NCBI GenBank assembly: GCA_051881635.1
Contig: JBJEQG010000013.1
Location: 1-6,425, forward strand
DNA: 6,425 bases
From: JBJEQG01 sp051881635
GTDB taxonomy: Bacteria > Bacillota > Clostridia > Oscillospirales > Acutalibacteraceae
Direction: 5' to 3'
Positions 1 to 4,926 of the stretch are shown here, piece by piece. The notes under the pieces were generated by a model, which was not told where the DNA came from, did not search any database, and saw only the letters and a list, made by a program, of their open reading frames with translations. Made by a program: the position numbers and the translations under genes. Every line of letters begins with the position of its first letter. Position 1 is the stretch's first letter.

Positions 1-16
1 TGTTTCACGTGAAACA
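1..16. other. parS: parS centromere site (perfect 16-bp palindrome)
   Basis: The sequence TGTTTCACGTGAAACA is a perfect palindrome and matches the consensus parS that ParB/Spo0J proteins bind in most bacteria. ParB loads at such sites, spreads as a CTP-dependent sliding clamp and recruits SMC near the origin. This copy lies just beyond the end of the noc gene, in the gap where soj/spo0J would be expected to follow. It starts at the first base of the window, so the left flank cannot be seen. It is directly adjacent to the noc terminator hairpin. Recognition rests on an exact match; occupancy by ParB is inferred. Confidence 0.93.
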
Positions 17-47
17 ATAACGGGACATACATCGTATGCCCCGTTAT
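17..47 (-). terminator. Probable intrinsic terminator of noc
   Basis: A 14-bp inverted repeat (arms 17-30 and 34-47, loop of 3 nt) begins just 2 nt after the noc stop codon. On the plus strand one position (25/39) is an A-C mismatch. In the minus-strand RNA the same position becomes a G-U wobble, so the stem is fully paired only in the noc transcript. That supports an RNA hairpin acting on this strand. The T-rich tail is imperfect (TTATTGTTT) because parS starts directly after the stem, so termination efficiency is uncertain. The role could instead be 3'-end protection. Confidence 0.7.
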
Positions 48-49
48 AA

Positions 50-889
50 TTATGCTTCATTAACAGATAGACCCGCATTTTCGCCTGTTGTGTTTCCCTT
101 AGAAATCCTCACCGTATATTCAATATAATCTGCCGTTTCTGTTTTTTCGCTGAATGCCTCAATCCCCGAACTTTTCATTGTATCAATCGCCTTATTGATT
201 GTATTGACAAACACCCGCACATCTTTAAAAATAAAACGGTTCTTTTGTCGGGAATTGGATTGTTTTTTTTCGGCTATGGCACTGGCTATGTAGCGTTCCG
301 CCTGTGCAACATTCATTCCTCTGGCGATAATTTCGCTGAGAGCAATCTTTCGTGTTACGGCGTTATCAATTTTGAGCAACGCTCTTGCATGACGCTCCGT
401 CAAACCTGAACGGATAATCCATTCCCTTTCCTCATCGTCCAATTTGAGCAATCTCAATTTGTTGGCAATCGTGGACTGCTTTTTCCCCAAACGCCTGGCA
501 GCCTCCTCCTGTGTCAACCCAAATTCTTCAATCAGCCTTTGAATACCGTCTGCCTCCTCAAAGGGGTTCAGGTCGGTGCGTTGGAGATTTTCAATAAGGG
601 AAAACACACTCGCCTGACGGTTATCGCATTTCAAAACGATACACGGCACTTTACGCATACCGCTTTTTGCGGCGGCACGGAGCCGCCTCTCTCCTGCCAC
701 AAGTTCATATTCATTTGGATTGATTTTCCGAACGGTCAAAGGCTGTAAAATTCCGTTTTCCCTAATACTTTGCGTCAAAGATTCCATTTCATTATCATCA
801 AAAATCCGTCTTGCCTGTGAGCGGCACGGACGAATACACATAATGGGAATTTCAACGATTTTTTTCTCATTTCTAAGGTTTAACAGCAC
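50..889 (-). CDS. noc: Noc/ParB-family nucleoid occlusion protein
   Basis: This is a CTP-dependent DNA-binding protein of the ParB superfamily. Noc proteins sit on origin-proximal sites and keep the division septum off the nucleoid. With the start at 889 it has 279 residues. An N-terminal ParB/CTPase domain has GERRLRA at 66-72 and ENLQR at 100-104. A helix-turn-helix domain follows at about 125-148 (LGKKQSTIANKLRLLKL), then TERHARALL near 164-172. A Noc-like C-terminal dimerisation domain spans about 219-264 (KDVRVFVNTI... YTVRISK). The Noc/ParB discriminating positions read Gln138, Lys144, Lys149, Arg166, the Noc combination. The usual QPR motif is Gln25-Ala26-Arg27, with Ala replacing Pro. 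No Bacillus-type N-terminal amphipathic helix is visible. A GTG at 898 opens a longer frame, but the ribosome binding site AAGGAA (899-904) touches it. GTG at 889, 9 nt downstream, is better spaced. Noc family membership is confident; septum regulation is inferred. Confidence 0.88.
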   Translation of the reverse strand: MLLNLRNEKKIVEIPIMCIRPCRSQARRIFDDNEMESLTQSIRENGILQPLTVRKINPNEYELVAGERRLRAAAKSGMRKVPCIVLKCDNRQASVFSLIENLQRTDLNPFEEADGIQRLIEEFGLTQEEAARRLGKKQSTIANKLRLLKLDDEEREWIIRSGLTERHARALLKIDNAVTRKIALSEIIARGMNVAQAERYIASAIAEKKQSNSRQKNRFIFKDVRVFVNTINKAIDTMKSSGIEAFSEKTETADYIEYTVRISKGNTTGENAGLSVNEA

Positions 890-915
890 TTCAATCACTT
901 CCTTATGTTATTTGT

Positions 916-924
916 ATTATAACA
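916..924 (-). promoter_or_regulatory. Extended -10 promoter of noc
   Basis: On the minus strand TATAAT (921-916) is preceded by TGT at 924-922, giving a perfect extended -10 element 27 nt before the preferred noc start at 889. The -35 region at 17-nt spacing (944-939, CAGCAA) is poor. An ATGACA lies further up (948-943) at a long 21-nt spacing. Extended -10 promoters tolerate weak -35 boxes. Transcription would begin near 909, leaving a leader of about 20 nt that holds the AAGGAA site. This implies noc can be expressed separately from the upstream modification operon. Confidence 0.65.
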
Positions 925-980
925 CCATGAAACTGAAATTGCTGTCATATTCAGTGTGGCGGCTTTTGGTACTTTAAAAA

Positions 981-996
981 TGTTTCATGTGAAACA
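981..996. other. parS: parS-like site with one mismatch (TGTTTCATGTGAAACA)
   Basis: Fifteen of 16 bases match the parS consensus. The only change is in the core, CACGTG to CATGTG, which breaks palindromy at one base pair. The palindrome extends outward by two further bases on each side (AA...TT, 979-998). It lies between the methyltransferase gene and noc, about 57 bp upstream of the noc -10 box. Natural parS sites with one deviation are known to bind ParB, usually more weakly. Binding here, and any effect on noc transcription, are inferred. Confidence 0.8.
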
Positions 997-1043
997 TTGT
1001 GTTTTACGCCGCAACAAATATAAATTTGACGAAACCCCGCTTT

Positions 1044-1712
1044 TTATTTGACGGCGTAAAATCCCGCCTGTAAATAAGAAAACCAAAACGGCTCGGCATA
1101 TTCAAATCCGCTTTCTCTTAATAAAGCAATCTGTTCAGAAATCGTTATCGGAAAATATGAAACGCCATAGCGTGCTATATGCTTTTGCACCTCTGTATTT
1201 TCTTTTCCCATAGCCAACTGATAGCTTTTCCACCGTTCAAGTGCAACCGCCTTTCCCTGTTGTGTCAAAGGAGCGGTATTCTCAAAGGTAATAAAAATCC
1301 CGCCCTTTTTCAAGGCATTCAAACTGTTTTTCAAAGATTTCAGCCGTTCTTCTCTATTTAAGTAATGATTGACAAAAATTGCCGTTACTACATCAAAGCG
1401 TTCATGCTCATCTATATCCTGTGCCGCACAATTCCAAAATTCCGCCCTCATTTTTCCTGTCAAATTCCGTTTGGCTATATCCAGCATTTCCTCAGAAACA
1501 TCGCACATAACAAAAGAGGGACAGTTTTCTTTATATTGTTCCGCACAGGTTAATCCAATTTTTCCGCTACCGCAACCTATATCCAACCATGCTTTCGGAT
1601 AAGGTACAACCGTCCGAACCAAATCCAAAATCTGCGTGTACATTATATCATAATAGGGCATGGTCTGCCGTATTTTTCCGTCATACTCATTGGCATTAAA
1701 AGCTAAACACAT
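1044..1712 (-). CDS. Class I SAM-dependent methyltransferase, substrate unknown
   Basis: This 222-residue protein is predicted to be cytoplasmic, with a Rossmann methyltransferase fold. Motif I, the SAM-binding glycine loop, reads LDIGCGSG at 43-50. An acidic residue ending strand 2 is Asp71 (VMCDVS). Strand 4 carries FDVVTAIFVNHYL at 106-118, followed by the usual KGGIFITFE hairpin at 136-144. The opening (FNANEYDGKIRQTMPYYD) and the closing FSYLQAGFYAVK resemble CmoA-like and other small-molecule or tRNA methyltransferases by eye, but the substrate cannot be assigned. The start is ATG at 1712 with a well-placed GAGGAG (1721-1726, 8-nt spacing). It follows the rsmG terminator by 20 nt, leaving no room for a complete promoter downstream of the stem. 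Expression probably relies on readthrough or on a promoter overlapping the hairpin. It is not a usual member of the mnmG-rsmG-noc locus. Confidence 0.85.
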   Translation of the reverse strand: MCLAFNANEYDGKIRQTMPYYDIMYTQILDLVRTVVPYPKAWLDIGCGSGKIGLTCAEQYKENCPSFVMCDVSEEMLDIAKRNLTGKMRAEFWNCAAQDIDEHERFDVVTAIFVNHYLNREERLKSLKNSLNALKKGGIFITFENTAPLTQQGKAVALERWKSYQLAMGKENTEVQKHIARYGVSYFPITISEQIALLRESGFEYAEPFWFSYLQAGFYAVK

Positions 1713-1732
1713 AACTTTCTCTCCTCACTATG

Positions 1733-1776
1733 AAAAAAGGAAAACACCGTTGAATTTTCAACAGGTTTTCCTTTTT
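1733..1776 (-). terminator. Intrinsic terminator after rsmG
   Basis: On the minus strand a long stem begins 7 nt after the rsmG stop. AAAAAGGAAAACC (1776-1764) pairs with GG-T-GTTTTCCTTTTT, with a one-base bulge at 1746. The stem continues through a U-G wobble and GTTGA/TCAAC to a 4-nt loop (about 1754-1757). It ends in a run of six T (1738-1733), as expected of a Rho-independent terminator. The A-tract on the other arm means it could also act on plus-strand transcripts. It marks the end of the mnmE-mnmG-rsmG operon and separates it from the methyltransferase gene. Confidence 0.88.
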
Positions 1777-1782
1777 GTTTCA

Positions 1783-2502
1783 TCAGGTTTTCAATGGCTG
1801 TTTGTTTATTTTTACTCCACGACGGGGATATGCCGCCGCCGTTTTTTCAACCTTATTGATAACAATAATCGTTCTCTGTAAATCATCGGGCAAGGTTATA
1901 TTGATAACTTCCCGCACTTTGCCGCCCAAAGTTTGTATTGCCTTTTGGGACTGTTCCAATTCTGCCGCACCGTCAGGACCTTTCATTGCAACGAACAATC
2001 CCCCGACTTTAACATACGGCAAACAGTATTCGCACAATGCCGGCAGGTTGGCAACCGCACGGGAAACTGCAACATCATATTTTTCCCGCATTTGCGGATT
2101 TCTTCCGCCGTCCTCCGCTCTTGAATGAATACAGCGGCTTTCAATCTCCAATTCCGAACATACAGCCTGTAAAAAGGTCAGCCGTTTATTCAGGCTGTCC
2201 AAAAGATTAAGTTTAATATCGTTACGCATAATTTTGAGCGGTATGCCCGGAAAACCTGCTCCCGTACCTATGTCAATAACAGACGCCCCTTGCGGAACGG
2301 AAACGCACCGCAAAAGGCTTATGCTGTCAATAAAATGTTTGACGGCAATATCATGCGGTTCAACAATCGCCGTTAAATTCATCTTTTCATTCCACTCAAC
2401 CAAAAGTTCCGCATAACGCTGAAACTTCAAAAGCTGTTCATCGGAAATCGTCATGCTTTCCGCCGCACACCATGTCTTTAATTCATTCTCCATGTTCATC
2501 AT
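1783..2502 (-). CDS. rsmG: 16S rRNA (guanine-N7) methyltransferase RsmG
   Basis: RsmG (formerly GidB) transfers a methyl group from SAM to N7 of G527 (E. coli numbering) in the 530 loop of 16S rRNA. In many bacteria its loss gives low-level streptomycin resistance. The protein has 239 residues, the usual length for the family. The SAM-binding motif VIDIGTGAGFPGIPLKI starts at 75. Family blocks follow: LLDSLNKRLTFL at 100-111, HSRAED at 126-131 and YDVAVSRAVANL at 142-153. The basic tail is YPRRGVKINKQPL. The gene overlaps the end of mnmG by 20 nt, indicating translational coupling. AAGGG at 2518-2514 lies 11 nt before the ATG at 2502. In-frame ATGs at 2499 and 2493 are possible alternatives. 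A terminator follows directly. Confidence 0.96.
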   Translation of the reverse strand: MMNMENELKTWCAAESMTISDEQLLKFQRYAELLVEWNEKMNLTAIVEPHDIAVKHFIDSISLLRCVSVPQGASVIDIGTGAGFPGIPLKIMRNDIKLNLLDSLNKRLTFLQAVCSELEIESRCIHSRAEDGGRNPQMREKYDVAVSRAVANLPALCEYCLPYVKVGGLFVAMKGPDGAAELEQSQKAIQTLGGKVREVINITLPDDLQRTIIVINKVEKTAAAYPRRGVKINKQPLKT

Positions 2503-4393
2503 GTTTCTGTACGCCCTTTTGTTTTTTCAAAGATGCCAAATAGATTAAAAGAACGGAAATATCCGCCGGACTTACACCGCTGATACGGCTTGCCTGTGCA
2601 ATCGTGTGCGGTCTTACTTTTGCAAGTTTTTCTCTTGCCTCCAAACGCAATCCCGTAATAGACGCATAATCCATATCTTCGGATAATGTTTTCTGTTCCA
2701 GATTTCTGACCTTATCAATAACGGCTTGCTGTCGCTGAATATATCCCTCGTATTTAATCTGTATCTCCACTTGTTCCATAAGATTTGCGTCCAAAACGGG
2801 ACGGGATACATCAACCGCCGTCAATGCCGCATAATCCAACTGCGGGCGTTTCAAAAGCTCCACCAATCTGATTCCCGTATGAACTTCCGATGTTTCACGT
2901 GAAACAAGTATTTTGTTCAATGTTTCGCTCGGAGCGATAACGGTGGATTTTATTCTTTCCAATTCCGCCGCCATTGCCGCCTGTTTTGCCTCAAAGCGTT
3001 TCCAACGCTCATCTGAAATCAAACCGATACTTCTTCCGAGAGGTGTTAATCTCGTATCGGCATTATCCTGTCTTAAAAGCAACCGATATTCGGAACGGGA
3101 GGTCATCATGCGGTATGGGTCGTTACAGCCCTTTGTTACCAAATCGTCAATCAATGTGCCGATATAGGAGCTTGCCCTGTCCAAAATCATAGCCGCCTTG
3201 CCCTGCACCTTTAATGCGGCATTGATACCCGCAACCAAACCCTGTGCCGCCGCTTCCTCATAACCTGAACTGCCGTTGAACTGTCCCGCACCGTATAAAC
3301 CCTCAAAGTCCATAAACTCCAAAGTATGGTTCATCTGAACGGGGTCGGCACACCAATATTCAATCGCATAAGCCGGACGCATAACAACCGCATTTTCCAA
3401 GCCTTTAATCGAGTGATAGAACGCAAGCTGTACATCTTCGGGCAAAGATGAACTCATACCCTGTAAATACATTTCTTCCGTATCCGCACCGCATGGCTCA
3501 ATAAAAAGTTGGTGTCGCTCTTTTTCCGAAAAACGAACGATTTTATCTTCCAAGCTCGGACAGTATCTCGGACCGATACCCTCAATCTTTCCACTGTACA
3601 TCGGTGAACGGTGGATATTATCCAAAATAATTTTTTTGGTTTCCTCATTCGTCCAACTGATATGACAAACCACCGTATTATGGACAGCTTCGGGGTTGGT
3701 GTCATAAGAGAACGGAATAACCGGCTCGTCCCCCTCCTGAACTTCCAAACCGTCGAAGTTAATACTCGACTTCAAAACACGGGCAGGTGTTCCCGTTTTG
3801 AAACGGCGGATTTTCATGCCAAGTTTTTGGAGAGAGTTTGGCAGAAACGCCGCCGGAAACATACCGTCAGGACCGCTTTCATAGGCAACATCTCCGACAT
3901 AGATTTTACCGCCCAAATAAGTGCCTGTTGCAAGGATAACCGCCTTTGCGGAATATACCGCCTCCAAGCGTGTTTCCAAATGCCATGTGCCGTCCTCCGC
4001 TTTCTCAATCGCCACGATTTCAGCCTGTCGCAATTCCAAATTTTCCTGTAACTCCAAACAGTGTTTCATTCGTGTGCTGTATTTTCTTCTGTCAATCTGA
4101 GCTCTCAGCGAATGAACTGCCGGACCTTTTCCCCTGTTGAGCATACGCATTTGCAGCATACATTCATCAGCCGCTTTACCCATTTCTCCGCCCAAAGCAT
4201 CAATCTCACGCACTAAATGTCCCTTTGCCGTACCGCCGATTGACGGATTGCAAGGACAGTTTCCCACAGCGTCCATATTGATTGTAAAAACGCCTGTTTT
4301 ACAGCCCAGACGGGCCGCCGCCAAACCGGCTTCAATGCCCGCATGACCCGCTCCTATAACCGCAACATCAAAGCTTCCCGCAAAATATTTCAA
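2483..4393 (-). CDS. mnmG: tRNA uridine-5-carboxymethylaminomethyl modification enzyme MnmG (GidA)
   Basis: MnmG is an FAD-dependent enzyme. With the GTPase MnmE it installs aminomethyl or carboxymethylaminomethyl groups at C5 of wobble uridine 34 in tRNAs that read two-fold degenerate codons. The protein has 636 residues, a normal full length. The FAD-binding loop GAGHAG is at 14-19. Cys48 in NCPCNPSIGG and Cys278 in RYCPSLEDK match the two conserved cysteines. The family signatures GPRYCPSLEDK (274-284) and GAGQFNGSSGYEEAAAQG (368-385) are intact, and a helical C-terminal MnmE-binding domain follows. The start codon is TTG at 4393, with a strong GGAGG at 4406-4402 spaced by 8 nt. No other start lies before residue 40. 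Codons 497-501 (Val-Ser-Arg-Glu-Thr) are formed by an embedded parS palindrome. They fall in the linker before the LLKRP block, a variable stretch where extra residues are probably tolerated. Confidence 0.97.
   Translation of the reverse strand: MKYFAGSFDVAVIGAGHAGIEAGLAAARLGCKTGVFTINMDAVGNCPCNPSIGGTAKGHLVREIDALGGEMGKAADECMLQMRMLNRGKGPAVHSLRAQIDRRKYSTRMKHCLELQENLELRQAEIVAIEKAEDGTWHLETRLEAVYSAKAVILATGTYLGGKIYVGDVAYESGPDGMFPAAFLPNSLQKLGMKIRRFKTGTPARVLKSSINFDGLEVQEGDEPVIPFSYDTNPEAVHNTVVCHISWTNEETKKIILDNIHRSPMYSGKIEGIGPRYCPSLEDKIVRFSEKERHQLFIEPCGADTEEMYLQGMSSSLPEDVQLAFYHSIKGLENAVVMRPAYAIEYWCADPVQMNHTLEFMDFEGLYGAGQFNGSSGYEEAAAQGLVAGINAALKVQGKAAMILDRASSYIGTLIDDLVTKGCNDPYRMMTSRSEYRLLLRQDNADTRLTPLGRSIGLISDERWKRFEAKQAAMAAELERIKSTVIAPSETLNKILVSRETSEVHTGIRLVELLKRPQLDYAALTAVDVSRPVLDANLMEQVEIQIKYEGYIQRQQAVIDKVRNLEQKTLSEDMDYASITGLRLEAREKLAKVRPHTIAQASRISGVSPADISVLLIYLASLKKQKGVQKHDEHGE
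2891..2906. other. parS: parS centromere site inside mnmG
   Basis: TGTTTCACGTGAAACA, a perfect 16-bp palindrome identical to the copy at 1-16, lies within the mnmG reading frame and encodes residues 497-501. A 16-bp exact match is not expected by chance in a window of this size. It sits roughly 2.9 kb from the first copy, consistent with a cluster of origin-proximal parS sites. Coding-sequence parS sites are known in other bacteria, for example in Bacillus spo0J. ParB binding here is inferred. Confidence 0.93.
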
Positions 4394-4401
4394 CTTTTTT
4401 C

Positions 4402-4406
4402 CCTCC
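4402..4406 (-). promoter_or_regulatory. Ribosome binding site that sets the TTG start of mnmG
   Basis: GGAGG on the minus strand ends 8 nt before the TTG codon at 4393-4391, the ideal spacing. It lies in the 16-nt gap after the stop codon of the small membrane-protein gene. It justifies the non-ATG start, since no ATG precedes the FAD-binding motif. Confidence 0.88.
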
Positions 4407-4409
4407 GTC

Positions 4410-4925
4410 TTAACCTTTTGTTGTATTGTCCGTTTTCTCTTTTTTCCACGCTTGCGGAAAATAGCACTTGATTATCTCTATAAAGAATATTCTCCCGAAA
4501 TCCACTACCCAAAGCGGAACGCCTTTTTGTGCCATATTGTAGGTTTTATCGTCTGCCGTAATTCTGTATGAAGATTGCGTTTCGGAAGATACCAATACCG
4601 TACCGCCGCCGCTTTTCCAAACGATAAACGGTTCTTTTCCTGTACATACTCCCCATACGGGCTGTACTTTGCCGCTTTTAAGCCGTTTCCAACGGATTTT
4701 GGCATTGATATACAGAAAGGTAAAATACACGCCTACAATAACCAACATAACCGCACAAAAAAGAAAAACCACAAAGCATATTTCTATCTGAACGGTCAGC
4801 ACAGCCGCTGCGGAAAACAAAACCGTACACACCCAAGCCAAAATTGTATTTACACCGTAATAGCGTTTTGACTGAGCCTCCAAATTTAAAATCTGTTGGA
4901 ACTCCTGTTCGTCAATCTGTTTCAT
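4410..4925 (-). CDS. Small two-helix membrane protein of unknown function
   Basis: I do not recognise this family. The 171-residue protein has a polar N-terminus (MKQIDEQEFQQ). Two closely spaced hydrophobic helices follow at about 25-45 and 49-73, then a basic stretch KIRWKRLKSGK (76-86) that should face the cytoplasm. A C-terminal soluble part (about 87-171) looks strand-rich and ends in a charged tail. The likely topology is a helical hairpin with both ends cytoplasmic. The frame is open from 4976, but that would overlap mnmE by 50 nt. ATG at 4925, one nucleotide after the mnmE stop, fits translational coupling. Only a weak GGGA precedes it (GTGGGAAAATAAT). The gene sits between mnmE and mnmG, which are often adjacent, and must share their transcript. 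Whether it acts in tRNA modification or is a passenger cannot be told. Confidence 0.82.
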   Translation of the reverse strand: MKQIDEQEFQQILNLEAQSKRYYGVNTILAWVCTVLFSAAAVLTVQIEICFVVFLFCAVMLVIVGVYFTFLYINAKIRWKRLKSGKVQPVWGVCTGKEPFIVWKSGGGTVLVSSETQSSYRITADDKTYNMAQKGVPLWVVDFGRIFFIEIIKCYFPQAWKKEKTDNTTKG

Positions 4926-4926
4926 A

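Larger units (their letters stand above)
899..1043. other. Intergenic region between methyltransferase and noc
   Basis: This 145-bp gap holds the noc ribosome binding site, the extended -10 promoter and the parS-like palindrome at 981-996. It also holds a 10-bp arm (1002-1011, TTTTACGCCG) whose exact inverted partner overlaps the end of the methyltransferase gene (1052-1061). Inside that pair lies a small 5-bp hairpin (1015-1019 with 1024-1028). No T-rich intrinsic terminator for the methyltransferase gene is evident, so readthrough into noc is possible. I see no small gene here. Confidence 0.6.

Noticed and set aside
1739..1771. Hairpin between rsmG and the methyltransferase as a riboswitch
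   Set aside because: It is a single long stem followed by a T-run, without a conserved aptamer-like upstream domain. A plain intrinsic terminator explains it.
2233..2256. Possible Noc-binding site (CCCGGAAAA in rsmG)
   Set aside because: It lacks the third G and the left TTT arm of ATTTCCCGGGAAAT. Other candidates near 247-260 and 5533-5546 match only about 10 of 14 bases, so none is credible.
3611..4051. 146-codon plus-strand open frame opposite mnmG
   Set aside because: It lies wholly inside mnmG on the other strand, has no recognisable motif or plausible ribosome binding context, and is a shadow of the strongly supported mnmG frame.
4062..4077. parS-like half sites (TGTTTCA at 1776, 4062, 4918, 5639)
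   Set aside because: Each has only the left seven bases and no right arm. The copies in genes are explained by ordinary coding for Met/Lys-containing stretches.
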